DNA from: Nocardioides sp. | GTDB taxonomy: Bacteria > Actinomycetota > Actinomycetes > Propionibacteriales > Nocardioidaceae | Assembly (NCBI RefSeq): GCF_030019515.1 | Contig: NZ_JASEEQ010000021.1 | Span: 1 to 46,082, forward strand | Reading direction: 5' to 3' | DNA length: 46,082 bases | Shown here: piece by piece, positions 31,296 through 40,051 of the stretch | Position numbering within the stretch: position 1 is the stretch's first letter | How the letters are laid out: the number at the start of each line of letters is the position of its first letter | Translations under genes and position numbers: made by a program | The notes under the pieces: generated by a model | What the model was told of the DNA's origin: nothing | The model's database searches: none | The model's input: the letters and a program-made list of their open reading frames with translations, nothing else

Positions 31296-33527
31296 GTGGA
31301 CCGTCCGACCCTTCACCGGCTGTTCCCGCGCCGGGTCGCGATCGTGTGCGCGGCGGTGCTGGTCGTCCAGGGGGTCGGGCTCGCGCTGCTGGTCCGCGAC
31401 GTCCGCGAGCCGCGCCCGCACCAGGCGCCGGTCGCCGTGGTCGGACCGGCCGTCGTCGCCCAGGGCCTGGCCGAGCAGGTCAACGCGCTCGAGGGCCGGC
31501 CGCTCGACGTCACCGCGGGCGCCGATCGCGAGCGGGCGGTCGACGACGTGCGGCACGGCGTCACCGTCGGCGCGGCGCTGATCGACCTCACCGGGACCCG
31601 GGACCAGCTGGTGCTCAACGGCTCGACCGACGAGCGGCTGGCCCGCGCCGTGCGGCAGCAGGCCGAGGCGATCGAGCGCTCGCACGGGCGGACGCTCTCG
31701 GTCCGCCGGGTCACGATGTCCGAGGTCGAGGGCGACGTCGTGCGCCGCCTGGCGGTGGGCTTCGGCGCCTTGGGCTTCCTGGTGGCGTTGGCGCTCTCGC
31801 TGCGCTTCGGGCCGACCGCGAGCACGCTCCGGCTCGGCACCCGGCGGGTCCTGGCGGTCGCGGCGATCTCGCTGGTGAGCGGGTACGCCGCAGCCGTGCT
31901 GATGCCCGGGGTGGGCTCGCTGGACACCGGCGCCCAGCTGCGCCTCGCCGGCGTCCTGGCCCTGACCGCGGCGGTGGCCGCGACGGTCACACTCGCACTG
32001 GAGGGGGTGGCCGGCTTCGGCGGCCTGGGCCTCAGCGGCGCCTTCTACCTGGTCGTCGCCACCCCGCAGCTGCTCGGCACCGACCCGCACCTGCTCCCGG
32101 CACCGTGGCCGGCCCTCTCGGACTGGCTGCCGCCGGGTGCGAGCGACGCGGCACTCGCCGCGATCGCGCTGTACGGCGGTACCGGGATCCGGCTGCCGCT
32201 GCTGGTGCTCGGCGTGTGGCTGCTGGCCGCCGTGCTCGGGCTGCTGGTCTCGCGCCGGGAACGGGTCCGGGAGCAGACCGCGCCCGACGCGGGCCTGGAC
32301 GCGCCACTGCTGCGGCACCCGCCGCTGACGCCCGTGGTGCGGCACGGGCGGCTGGTGCGCTGGCGCTGGCGGGTCGGGGTGGTGGTGCTGCCCGCCGCGG
32401 CCGCGGCGTTCGTCCTGGTGTCGTTCGTCCCGCGCGACGACGTCGCGGACGCCGCGCCGGTCGCCAGCCGGGCCAGCGAGACCCAGTGCGTCTCGACCGG
32501 CACGGTCCGCAGCGTCGCCGACCTCAACCGGGTGGTGCGCACGGTCCGCGGCGGACCGGAGTTCCAGGGTGGCGACGTCGGCGCCGACACCGAACTGCAG
32601 GACGGTCGCCGGCTGATGGTCTTCGGTGACACGCTGCGCAGCCCGGCGTTCGACGGCCAGCGGTTCGTGCGCAACTCGATGCTGGTCATCGGCGGCGACT
32701 GCATCCAGGCCGTCCTGCCCGAGGACCACGGGGCGCTGATCCCGGACCGGCCGAGCGCCCGGTCCACCGGCCGGGTCGGGTATTGGCCGATGTCCGTCGT
32801 CACCGTCACCCACCCCGGCTACGACCTGGTCGTGGTGACCGCGCAGCGGGTGTGGAGCACCGGTACCGGCGACGCGTTCGGCTTCGAGAACCTCGGACCC
32901 GCGGTCGCGGTCTTCGTGGTCCCGCGGGGCGAGACCCCGCAGCTGGTCGCCGTACGCGACGTCGGACCCGACGCCGCCGACATCACCCGCCCCGAGTGGG
33001 GCGCGGCGGCGGTGGTCGAGGGCGACTGGCTCTACCTCTACGGCACCGCGAACCCCGACCGGCCCTACGTCTTCGGCTTCTCCCTGCGGGTCGCCCGGGT
33101 GCACCCGGACGACGTGCTGCGGCCGGCGGCGTGGGAGTACTGGTCGGGCACGGACTGGGTCGCGGACCCCGCGCGGAGCGCGGAGCTGATCCCGGCCGAG
33201 GGCGGGACCTCGCAGACGCTCTCCGTGTTCCGCGACGGCGAGCAGTGGTACGCGCTCAGCAAGCGCGACGAGTTCCTCGGCACCGACGTCGTGGTGTGGA
33301 CCGCGCCCGACCCGTGGGGACCGTTCGACGGCGGGCGCGCCGTCACCGCGCTGCCCTCCGATGCAGCGCAGGGCCGGCTGCGGTACCTGCCGCTCGCCCA
33401 CCCCGGGCTGCTGCCCGAGCCCGGCACCGTCGTCGTGTCCTTCAGCCGCAACCGCACCGACGTCGACGAGGTGGTCGAGGACCCGACCCGCTACCGGCCG
33501 GGGTTCCTGCGGGTGGACCTCCCGTAG
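31296..33527 (+). CDS. membrane protein: YhgE/ABC-2-like multi-TM part fused to an extracytoplasmic DUF4185-like domain
   Basis: 743 aa. A first membrane helix (about 13-32) is followed by some 110 polar residues, then about five helices between residues 148 and 330; this topology (one helix, a large outer loop, five helices) is that of YhgE/Pip-type or ABC-2-like membrane proteins. After a short basic loop (RHGRLVRWRWR) another helix (about 368-388) leads to a C-terminal domain of about 350 residues expected outside the cell. There, GGDVGADTELQDGRRLMVFG, RVGYWPMSV and WGAAAVVEGDWLYLYG repeat the beta-propeller-like pattern of DUF4185/glycosidase-like proteins. I chose GTG 31296. The function is unknown; binding or cleaving a surface glycan is a guess. 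Confidence 0.7.
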   Translation: MDRPTLHRLFPRRVAIVCAAVLVVQGVGLALLVRDVREPRPHQAPVAVVGPAVVAQGLAEQVNALEGRPLDVTAGADRERAVDDVRHGVTVGAALIDLTGTRDQLVLNGSTDERLARAVRQQAEAIERSHGRTLSVRRVTMSEVEGDVVRRLAVGFGALGFLVALALSLRFGPTASTLRLGTRRVLAVAAISLVSGYAAAVLMPGVGSLDTGAQLRLAGVLALTAAVAATVTLALEGVAGFGGLGLSGAFYLVVATPQLLGTDPHLLPAPWPALSDWLPPGASDAALAAIALYGGTGIRLPLLVLGVWLLAAVLGLLVSRRERVREQTAPDAGLDAPLLRHPPLTPVVRHGRLVRWRWRVGVVVLPAAAAAFVLVSFVPRDDVADAAPVASRASETQCVSTGTVRSVADLNRVVRTVRGGPEFQGGDVGADTELQDGRRLMVFGDTLRSPAFDGQRFVRNSMLVIGGDCIQAVLPEDHGALIPDRPSARSTGRVGYWPMSVVTVTHPGYDLVVVTAQRVWSTGTGDAFGFENLGPAVAVFVVPRGETPQLVAVRDVGPDAADITRPEWGAAAVVEGDWLYLYGTANPDRPYVFGFSLRVARVHPDDVLRPAAWEYWSGTDWVADPARSAELIPAEGGTSQTLSVFRDGEQWYALSKRDEFLGTDVVVWTAPDPWGPFDGGRAVTALPSDAAQGRLRYLPLAHPGLLPEPGTVVVSFSRNRTDVDEVVEDPTRYRPGFLRVDLP

Positions 33528-33594
33528 CATCCCGCTGGGCAGGGTCCCCGGCGACGGCCGAGCCAGCCATACTGGCCCGCATGGGTGATCCGAG

Positions 33595-34230
33595 GTGAGC
33601 AGCGGACGGCGTCGGTCGGCGTTCGTGCTCCTGCTGCTGGCCGTCGTGATCAACCTCCCCCTCGCGCACAGCACCTGGACGGACGCGAAGGTCGAGCGGT
33701 CGGGTGAGGACGTCAGCGCGACCGTCGTGGAGCACGGGGACTCCGACTGGCTGTCGTTCCGGTTCCCGGCCGACGTCGACCCCGACCAGCGCACCTGGTC
33801 GGTCGAGGTCGACGACCCGACGTACGACGAGGCCGTCGCCACCGGGCGGCTCGAGGTCCGGGTGCTCGACGCCGACCCGTCCGCCTACCGGGTCGACGGC
33901 GCCGTCGAGAGCCGGGTGCCGCTGGTGGTGACGGCGGTGGCCGACGTACTGCTGCTCCTGCTCGTGCTGCTGATGTGGCGCTTCGGGGGTCGGCTGCGCA
34001 GCAGCCTGCGCGCGGTCGCGCTGGGCGACGTGGAGCGGTGCAAGCCGGAGATCCTGCTGGAGCGGCTGCACGCCGAGGACTACCTGGTCCGTGGCGAGGT
34101 GCTCGAGGTGGGGCCGGACCGGGTCGTGCTCGATCTCGGCAATCGGACCATCGAGGTGCTGCTCGACGGGCACCAGAACCCGGTCGGCCACCAGCAGGCC
34201 GCCCAGGTGCGGGCCCGGATGATCGGCTGA
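33595..34230 (+). CDS. membrane protein of unknown function, 211 aa
   Basis: A hydrophobic N-terminal segment (about 9-24, FVLLLLAVVINLPLA) acts as signal or anchor. An acidic outer domain of about 80 residues follows, then a second helix (about 108-128, TAVADVLLLLLVLLMW) and a cytoplasmic tail of about 80 residues with a small beta-rich region (LVRGEVLEVGPDRVVLDLGN). I do not recognise the family. GTG start preceded by CGAGG. It follows the large membrane fusion protein by 67 bases and may be co-transcribed. Confidence 0.7.
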   Translation: MSSGRRRSAFVLLLLAVVINLPLAHSTWTDAKVERSGEDVSATVVEHGDSDWLSFRFPADVDPDQRTWSVEVDDPTYDEAVATGRLEVRVLDADPSAYRVDGAVESRVPLVVTAVADVLLLLLVLLMWRFGGRLRSSLRAVALGDVERCKPEILLERLHAEDYLVRGEVLEVGPDRVVLDLGNRTIEVLLDGHQNPVGHQQAAQVRARMIG

Positions 34231-34240
34231 CGAGCCGCGC

Positions 34241-34480
34241 TCAGGAGGCCCGGAGCTCGATTGCCGGCCGCGTGACGGCCGGGCGCTCGATGGCCGGGCG
34301 CTCGACGGCCGGCAGGGCGACGGCCAGCGGAGCCGGGACGACCGCCGGCTCGGCGGCCGGGTCGGCCTCCGCGAGCTGCGGGCGGCGGGCGATGCCGGAC
34401 ACGAGGACCGCGACCATCAAGGTGGGCACCAACAGGACGAAGGCCAGCAGGCCTGCCATCAGCAGCGCGGTGATCGTCAT
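34241..34480 (-). CDS. small membrane protein with Arg-Pro-Ala repeats, 79 aa
   Basis: ATG 34480 has an ideal ribosome site (GGAGGA three to eight bases upstream). Residues about 3-32 are one long hydrophobic helix (ITALLMAGLLAFVLLVPTLM). The tail is low-complexity: after an Ala/Pro-rich part it repeats the five-residue unit RPA(I/V)-E/T three times (ERPAIERPAVTRPAIELR), with a matching direct repeat in the DNA. It has no homologue I recognise. The tight ribosome site and separate helix argue that it is a real gene. Confidence 0.6.
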   Translation of the reverse strand: MTITALLMAGLLAFVLLVPTLMVAVLVSGIARRPQLAEADPAAEPAVVPAPLAVALPAVERPAIERPAVTRPAIELRAS

Positions 34481-34624
34481 GGGTCCTCCGGGGGTCGGGT
34501 CTGCAGGTCTCGTTTCCCGCCGGGCCGCTGCCGAAACGTCGGGGGCGTGTGGCCTGGCCGACATCGCACCCCGGCTGGCGTCCGCGAGCACATCGGAGGC
34601 TGCGATTCGGGGTAGTGGGCACCC

Positions 34625-35101
34625 ATGACCTCGTTCTCCGCCGACACCCGTGCCGAGGCGGTCGTGGACGCGCCACGCGACCGGATCTGGTCGGCCCTCA
34701 CCGATCCCGGACTGGTCGCCGAGCTGACGCCGTTCGTCCGGTCCATCCGTGAGGACGGCCCGCACTGGTGCTGGGAGCTGAGCGGCCTGAAGGTGCTCGC
34801 CGTCGGAGTCGCGCCGGCCTTCACCGAGCGGATGACGTACGACGAGCCGGAGCGGATCGAGTTCCGCCACGACCCGCCGCCCGGCAGGACCGAGCGCTCG
34901 TCGGTCGAGGGGTGGTACTCCCTGACCGAGCACCCGGCGGGCACCCGCCTCGGGACCGCACTCGAGATCACCCTGGACCTGCCGCTGCCTCGGGTCTCCG
35001 GGCCCGCGGTGCGGGCCGCGATGACCCGCGTCATCGACCAGATGGGCGACCGGTTCTCGCGGAACCTGCTCGCCCACCTGGACGCCCGGCAGGTGGCCTG
35101 A
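34625..35101 (+). CDS. SRPBCC-family (START/Bet v 1-like) protein
   Basis: 158 aa, one lipid/hydrophobic-ligand-binding domain. TRAEAVVDAPRDRIWSALTD is the typical first strand and helix; ERMTYDEPERIEF and EGWYSLTEHPAGTRLGTALE are the middle strands, and the long C-terminal helix (MTRVIDQMGDRFSRNLLAHL) closes the cavity. Members bind or process hydrophobic compounds, or act as small cyclases; nothing here identifies the ligand. Confidence 0.82.
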   Translation: MTSFSADTRAEAVVDAPRDRIWSALTDPGLVAELTPFVRSIREDGPHWCWELSGLKVLAVGVAPAFTERMTYDEPERIEFRHDPPPGRTERSSVEGWYSLTEHPAGTRLGTALEITLDLPLPRVSGPAVRAAMTRVIDQMGDRFSRNLLAHLDARQVA

Positions 35102-35145
35102 GCCGGCCAGGCCGCGGCGTACGTCTGCGGACTTGTCGGGCAATG

Positions 35146-35209
35146 CCTGCACTTCTGGGCCGAAGTTTCGGCCGAACAGTGCAGGTTTCCCCGGGTACCC
35201 GGGGAAACC
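35146..35209. repeat. compound palindrome: nested hairpin joined to a 26-base perfect palindrome
   Basis: CCTGCACT (35146-35153) pairs with AGTGCAGG (35178-35185), enclosing an inner perfect stem GGCCGAA (35158-35164) with TTCGGCC (35167-35173). Overlapping its last two bases, 35184-35209 is a perfect 26-base palindrome centred on GGGTACCC. It lies in the 223-base gap between the SRPBCC gene and the malic enzyme gene and covers no coding sequence. The shape is that of a dispersed intergenic palindromic repeat or a terminator; a search for further copies would decide. Confidence 0.75.
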
Positions 35210-35324
35210 ACGGCTCGGCCCCGGCCCGAGCCGCCGGACCCCGAGGCGGACCCCTGATGGCCGCGGCTGCACCCGGGTGCGCCCGACTTGCCGGTAACCC
35301 CGCGACTGGAGAAGGGTGCGGGGC

Positions 35325-36698
35325 ATGGCCGCCACCGCCTCGTCGTACTCGATCACCATGCGCCTGCACACGGCGCCCGACCACGGGGTGATCGGCGCAG
35401 TCGCCACCGCGATCTCGGCTGCCGGCGGCATCGTCACCGCGATCGACGTCGCGGACTCCAGCCACGTCCGGCTGGTCGTGGACGTGACCTGCTCGGCCAG
35501 CGACGCCGAGCACGCCGAGCAGCTCGAGGCGGCCGCCGAGTCGGTCGAGGGCGTGGCGGTGCACCGGGTCAGCGATCGGACCTTCCTGCTGCACATCGGC
35601 GGCAAGATCGAGGTCGCCTCGAAGGTGCCGCTGCGCAACCGCGACGACCTCTCGATGGCGTACACGCCCGGTGTCGGACGGGTCAGCATGGCGCTGGCGG
35701 AGAACCCGGGCGACGTGTCCCGGCTGACCGTCAAGGGCAACTCCGTCGCGGTCGTCACCGACGGGTCCGCCGTGCTCGGCCTCGGGAACATCGGCCCGGG
35801 CGCCGCCCTCCCGGTGATGGAGGGCAAGGCCGCGCTGTTCAAGCGGTTCGCGGACATCGACGCCTGGCCGATCTGCCTGGCCTCCCAGGACACCGACGAG
35901 ATCGTGCGCGCGGTCGAGATGATCGCGCCCGGCTTCGGCGGCATCAACCTGGAGGACATCGCCGCGCCCCGCTGCTTCGAGATCGAGCGGCGGCTGCGCG
36001 CGAGCCTCGACATCCCGGTCTTCCACGACGACCAGCACGGGACTGCGATCGTGGTGCTGGCCGCGCTGACCAACGCGCTGCGGGTGGTCAAGAAGGACCT
36101 CGCGGCGGCGCGGATCGTCGTGTCGGGTGGTGGCGCCGCGGGCACCGCGATCGTGACCCTCCTGATCGCCGCGGGCGCGCCGGACATCGTGGTGTGGGAC
36201 CGCGAGGGGTGCCTGTCGCGCGACGACGACACCCTGCCGCCGGCCAAGCGCCAGCTCGCCGAGTTCACCAACCCGCGCCTCGTGCGCGGCGACCTGCGTG
36301 CGGGCCTCGACGGTGCCGATGTCTTCATCGGGGTCAGCGGCCCCGGCCTGCTCGACGCGGAGTGGATCAAGGACATGGCCCCGGACCCGGTGGTGTTCGC
36401 GCTCGCCAACCCCGACCCCGAGGTCGACCCGGCGGAGGCGGAGAAGTACGCCGCGGTCGTGGCCAGCGGCCGGTCCGACTACCCGAACCAGATCAACAAC
36501 GTGCTCGCCTTCCCGGGGGTGTTCCGCGGGCTGCTCGACGCCCGGGCCAGGGAGATCACCATCGACATGCTGCTGCGTGCGGCCGAGGCGATCGCGCTCG
36601 TCGTCAAGGACGAGGAGCTCAACCCGGCGTTCATCATCCCGAGCGTCTTCCACCCCGACGTCCAGCGCAAGGTGGCCGCCGCGGTCCGCGGCGTCTGA
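35325..36698 (+). CDS. NAD-dependent malic enzyme with N-terminal ACT domain
   Basis: 457 aa. Residues about 8-85 are an ACT regulatory domain (APDHGVIGAVATAISAAGG, then VTAIDVADSS and HVRLVVDVT). The catalytic part starts near residue 95: KVPLRNRDDLSMAYTPGV, then ICLASQDTDEIV, NLEDIAAPRCFEIE (metal ligands), FHDDQHGTAIVVLAALTNAL and the dinucleotide loop VVSGGGAAGTAIV. It converts malate to pyruvate and CO2. ACT domains bind small molecules, often amino acids, so allosteric control is expected. ATG 35325 has a GAGAAGGG ribosome site. The ACT-malic enzyme arrangement is common in Gram-positive bacteria. Confidence 0.9.
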   Translation: MAATASSYSITMRLHTAPDHGVIGAVATAISAAGGIVTAIDVADSSHVRLVVDVTCSASDAEHAEQLEAAAESVEGVAVHRVSDRTFLLHIGGKIEVASKVPLRNRDDLSMAYTPGVGRVSMALAENPGDVSRLTVKGNSVAVVTDGSAVLGLGNIGPGAALPVMEGKAALFKRFADIDAWPICLASQDTDEIVRAVEMIAPGFGGINLEDIAAPRCFEIERRLRASLDIPVFHDDQHGTAIVVLAALTNALRVVKKDLAAARIVVSGGGAAGTAIVTLLIAAGAPDIVVWDREGCLSRDDDTLPPAKRQLAEFTNPRLVRGDLRAGLDGADVFIGVSGPGLLDAEWIKDMAPDPVVFALANPDPEVDPAEAEKYAAVVASGRSDYPNQINNVLAFPGVFRGLLDARAREITIDMLLRAAEAIALVVKDEELNPAFIIPSVFHPDVQRKVAAAVRGV

Positions 36699-36732
36699 AC
36701 CTCCCTGGCGGCCGACCCCGGCGGCCGACCGG

Positions 36733-38727
36733 TCAGGCGACCCGCCGCGGCCACCAGAACCGGTCGCCGAGCACCAGCGCGAGCGCCGGCACCAGCAGCG
36801 TGCGGACCAGGAGGGTGTCGAGCAGCACGCCCAGACAGATGATCGTGCCGAGCTGCGCGAGCACCACCAGCGGCAGCACCCCCAGCACCGCGAACACCGC
36901 CGCGAGCAGGACGCCCGCGCTGGTGATCACTCCGCCGGTCGCCGACAGCGCCCGCAGCATGCCGGCGCGCGCCCCGTGGCCGGCGGCCTCCTCCCGGGCC
37001 CGGGTGACGAGGAAGATGTTGTAGTCCACGCCGAGCGCGACCAGGAACAGGAACGCGAACAGCGGCACGCCGCTGTCCATGGCGCCGAACCCGAGCAGCC
37101 CCGTGAACAGCCACCACGACGCCCCCATCGCCGCCGCGTACGTCGCCACGACGGTCACCACGAGCAGCGCGGGCGCGACGACGGAGCGCAGCAGCGCCAC
37201 CAGGCCGCCGAGCACCAGCGCCAGGATCAGCGGCACGATCAGCCGCAGGTCGCGGTCGGACCCCTCGCGCTCGTCCAGGGCCTTCGCCTCGGCGCCGGTC
37301 ACGTGCGCGTCGTACGGCGCGACCGCCTCCCGCAGCGCTGTCACGACCTGTGCGTTCTCCCCGGAGCGGCCGGTCAGGACCGCGTCGACCACGACCACGC
37401 CGCCGCCGGTGGCCGAGACCCGCGCCGAGCTGACGCCGTCCACCGAGCGCACCGCCTCGAGCACGGCTTCCCCGGATCCCTCGGTGACGACCTGGGTCGG
37501 GTCGGCGGTGCCGGCGGGGAACGAGTCGGCGAGCCGGGCGGCGGCGCTGATCGCCTCGGGCTCGTCGAGGAACTGCTCGGCCTGGTCCAGGCCGAGGTCG
37601 ACGCGCAGCAGACCGACGGCCATCACCGCGAGCAGCACGACCGACCCGCCGACGACCGCGGCCGGGCGCCGGGCGACCCGCGCGCCGATCCGGTGCCACA
37701 CGGTGTCCGACTCGACGGTCACGGCCTCGCCGACGTGCGGGACCCGGGGCCAGAAGACCCAGCGCCCGAACAGCACCAGCACCGCCGGTAGCACGACCAG
37801 CGCGAAGGCCGCGGCGACCACGACGCCGACCGCGCACGCGAGGCCGAGGCCGCGCGTGGTCGGCGTCAGGGAGAGCAGCAGCGTGAGCAGGCCGAGCACC
37901 ACCGTGGTCGCGCTGGCCAGCACCGCCTCCGCCGTACGCCGCAGCGCGTGCGCCATCGCGCGGTGCCGGGACGGCTCGGTGCGCAGCTCGTCGCGGTAGC
38001 GGGAGATCAGCAGCAGCGCGTAGTCGGTGCCGGCGCCGAAGACCAGCACCGAGAGGATGCCGACCGTCGACTCGTCCCAGGCCACGCCCACCTCGGCCAT
38101 CAGCCGGGTCGCCAGGACGCCCGCGAGTCGGTCCGCGACGCCGACCACGGCCAGCGGGACCAGCCACAGCACCGGGCTGCGGTAGGTGATGACGAGCAGC
38201 ACGGCGACGACGAGCGCGGTCACGACGAGAAGGCGGGTGTTGGCGCCGTCGAACACGGCCGAGAGGTCCGCCTGGACGGCCGCCGACCCGGTCACCTGCG
38301 CCTGCACGCCCTCGGGTGCGGCGTCGTCGGCGGCGGCGCGCAGCGCGCTCACCCGGTCGGCCACCTCGCCGGCCGGCCCGGACGGGATCGGCACCGCCAG
38401 CAGGGCCGCGGTGCCGTCCTCGGCGGGCACCACCGGGCTGCCGCCGCCGGCCAGGTCCGGTCCCGCATCCCGGAGCGCGGTCAGCTGGTCGGGGGAGAGC
38501 CGCCCGCGGTCGGCGGTGAACAGCACGATCGCGGCCGTCGACGCGTCCTCGGGGAGCCGGTCGAGGAGCGCGGTCCCCTCGGTACTGTCCAGCCCGGCCG
38601 GCAGGGCATCGGTGCTGCGCGACTCGCGGTCACCCTCGCCGACGGCACCGATCAGCACCAGGGCCAGCAAGAATGGCACCAGTGCGAGCAGCCAGGCGGT
38701 GCGCCGACCGATGATCAGCGAGGTCAT
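36733..38727 (-). CDS. MMPL/RND-family transporter
   Basis: 664 aa. Two repeats, each with one helix, an outer domain of about 130 residues and five further helices. The MMPL block VGILSVLVFGAGTDYALLLISRYRDE is split here by its helix end and recurs in the second half as FLFLVALGVDYNIFLVTRARE; the Asp of each (GTDYAL, GVDYNI) is the proton-relay position. It uses the proton gradient to export lipids or drugs. The divergent MarR gene and the palindrome between them suggest substrate-induced expression. The C-terminus is short and basic, without the long tail of mycobacterial MmpL proteins. Confidence 0.9.
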   Translation of the reverse strand: MTSLIIGRRTAWLLALVPFLLALVLIGAVGEGDRESRSTDALPAGLDSTEGTALLDRLPEDASTAAIVLFTADRGRLSPDQLTALRDAGPDLAGGGSPVVPAEDGTAALLAVPIPSGPAGEVADRVSALRAAADDAAPEGVQAQVTGSAAVQADLSAVFDGANTRLLVVTALVVAVLLVITYRSPVLWLVPLAVVGVADRLAGVLATRLMAEVGVAWDESTVGILSVLVFGAGTDYALLLISRYRDELRTEPSRHRAMAHALRRTAEAVLASATTVVLGLLTLLLSLTPTTRGLGLACAVGVVVAAAFALVVLPAVLVLFGRWVFWPRVPHVGEAVTVESDTVWHRIGARVARRPAAVVGGSVVLLAVMAVGLLRVDLGLDQAEQFLDEPEAISAAARLADSFPAGTADPTQVVTEGSGEAVLEAVRSVDGVSSARVSATGGGVVVVDAVLTGRSGENAQVVTALREAVAPYDAHVTGAEAKALDEREGSDRDLRLIVPLILALVLGGLVALLRSVVAPALLVVTVVATYAAAMGASWWLFTGLLGFGAMDSGVPLFAFLFLVALGVDYNIFLVTRAREEAAGHGARAGMLRALSATGGVITSAGVLLAAVFAVLGVLPLVVLAQLGTIICLGVLLDTLLVRTLLVPALALVLGDRFWWPRRVA

Positions 38728-38754
38728 CCGGGCCTCCGGTTCGAACGAGCGGGC

Positions 38755-38775
38755 TATGATCGCTAATCAGATTAG
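38755..38775 (+). promoter_or_regulatory. -10 box and palindromic operator between the MmpL and MarR genes
   Basis: TATGAT (38755-38760) is a canonical -10 for the MarR gene, without a good -35. CTAATC-A-GATTAG (38763-38775) is a perfect inverted repeat at the expected start point, in the 70-base divergent gap. AT-rich palindromes of this kind are typical MarR sites; binding by the adjacent MarR is inference. Confidence 0.55.
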
Positions 38776-38797
38776 ACATCAAGTAGGTGAAATAGAA

Positions 38798-39307
38798 ATG
38801 GCGGGACCCGGACCGGCCGGACCGGCGAGCGAGTTCGCCGACGCCTGGCGGCAGACCGGCAGCCTGGTGGCGCTGCGGGAGGCGATCGAGGCCGGTGCCC
38901 GGGTGCGCCACGTCGTGGCCCGGCGCGCGGGGCTGAGCGACTCCGAGCTGATCGCGCTCCAGCACCTGGTCCGCACCGCGCTGGGCCCCGCCGAGCTGGC
39001 CCGGATCCTCGACATCAGCACCGCCGCCTCGACCGGGGTCGTCGACCGGCTCGCCGAGCGCGGGCACGTCGAGCGGCACCCGCACGCGGAGGACCGCCGC
39101 CGCACGGACGTGCGAGTGACCGCGTCCGGGCGCGAGGAGGTGCTCGCCCACCTGCTGCCGATGTTCACGGCGCTGGACACCTGGGATCGCTCGTTCACCG
39201 ACGCTGAGCGCGCCCTCGTCGAGCGCTACCTGCGCGGTGTGCGGGAGGCCTTCGAGCGGGTCGCCGGCCCGGCGGCGCCCGCTCAGCCGCCTCCCTCGGA
39301 GGCGTAG
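38798..39307 (+). CDS. MarR-family transcriptional regulator
   Basis: 169 aa. The winged helix is clear: LGPAELARILDISTAASTGV (recognition region), then VDRLAERGHVERHPHAEDRR, RTDVRVTASG (wing, with the DRR/R motif). It starts at ATG 38798 behind AGGTGA; the frame is open upstream only as an antisense reading of the transporter gene. It probably represses itself and the divergent MmpL transporter. The last 25 bases overlap the end of the convergent glucokinase gene. Confidence 0.87.
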   Translation: MAGPGPAGPASEFADAWRQTGSLVALREAIEAGARVRHVVARRAGLSDSELIALQHLVRTALGPAELARILDISTAASTGVVDRLAERGHVERHPHAEDRRRTDVRVTASGREEVLAHLLPMFTALDTWDRSFTDAERALVERYLRGVREAFERVAGPAAPAQPPPSEA

Positions 39308-40041
39308 AGCGCCGCACCCACCACGCCGGCCTTGTTGAGCAGCGCGGCGGGGATGATCTCGGTGTCGATGTCGACCAGCGGGAGGAACTCCGCGGCGGAC
39401 TTGCTGACCCCGCCGCCGACCACGAACAGCTCGGGGGAGAAGAGCCGCTCCAGGGTGCGGTAGTACGTCGTCAGCCGGGCCGCCCAGTCCGCCCAGGACA
39501 GCTCCTCGCGCTCGCGGGCGCTGTTGGCCGCCCGCGACTCGGCATCCTGGCCCTCGACCTCGAGGTGGCCGAGCTCGGAGTTCGGCACCAGGACGCCGTC
39601 GTAGACCATCGCCGAGCCGATCCCGGTGCCGAGCGTGGTCACGATCACCAGTCCGGAGCGGCCCTTCGCCGCGCCGTACCTCACCTCGGCCAGCCCGGCA
39701 CCGTCCGCGTCGTTGACCACGTGCACCTCGCGCCCGGTCGCGCGGGTGAAGAGCCGGTCGGTGTCGGTCCCGATCCAGGCCTTGTCGATGTTGGCCGCCG
39801 AGCGGACCACGCCGTGGCGGACCACCCCGGGGACGGTCACGCCGACGGCGCCGGTGCAGTCCGGGAACTGGTGCAGCAGCTCGACGAAGACCGCTGCCAC
39901 CCGCTCGGGCGTGGACGGGGCGGGGGTCCGGATGCGGACCCGCTCGGCGGCGAAGTCGCCCGCCTCGAGGTCGACCGGTGCGCCCTTGATGCCGGTGCCC
40001 CCGAAGTCGATGCCGAAGGACTGCGGTGCCGTCTGGGCCAT
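39283..40041 (-). CDS. ppgK: polyphosphate glucokinase (ROK family)
   Basis: 252 aa, the usual length. GIDFGGTGIKGAPVDL (10-25) is the phosphate-binding loop, AVGVTVPGVV and NDADGAGLAEVRYGAAKG (with the catalytic Asp) follow, then TLGTGIGSAMVYDGVLVPN and the ELGHLEV block. This set is that of actinobacterial polyphosphate/ATP glucokinases, which phosphorylate glucose using polyphosphate as well as ATP. The ATG at 40041 is 23 bases from the start of the divergent PadR gene, so the two promoters overlap. It converges with the MarR gene with a 25-base overlap. Confidence 0.88.
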   Translation of the reverse strand: MAQTAPQSFGIDFGGTGIKGAPVDLEAGDFAAERVRIRTPAPSTPERVAAVFVELLHQFPDCTGAVGVTVPGVVRHGVVRSAANIDKAWIGTDTDRLFTRATGREVHVVNDADGAGLAEVRYGAAKGRSGLVIVTTLGTGIGSAMVYDGVLVPNSELGHLEVEGQDAESRAANSAREREELSWADWAARLTTYYRTLERLFSPELFVVGGGVSKSAAEFLPLVDIDTEIIPAALLNKAGVVGAALYASEGGG

Positions 40042-40051
40042 CCGCCAACCC

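Noticed and set aside
31263..33842. Very long open frame (859 codons) on the minus strand opposite the fusion protein
   Set aside because: Its product is low-complexity (His, Arg, Gly, Asp, Gln), without domains; it is the mirror of GC-rich codon bias in the real plus-strand gene. Other long opposite-strand frames (for example 38630-40126, 34241-36409) were dropped for the same reason.
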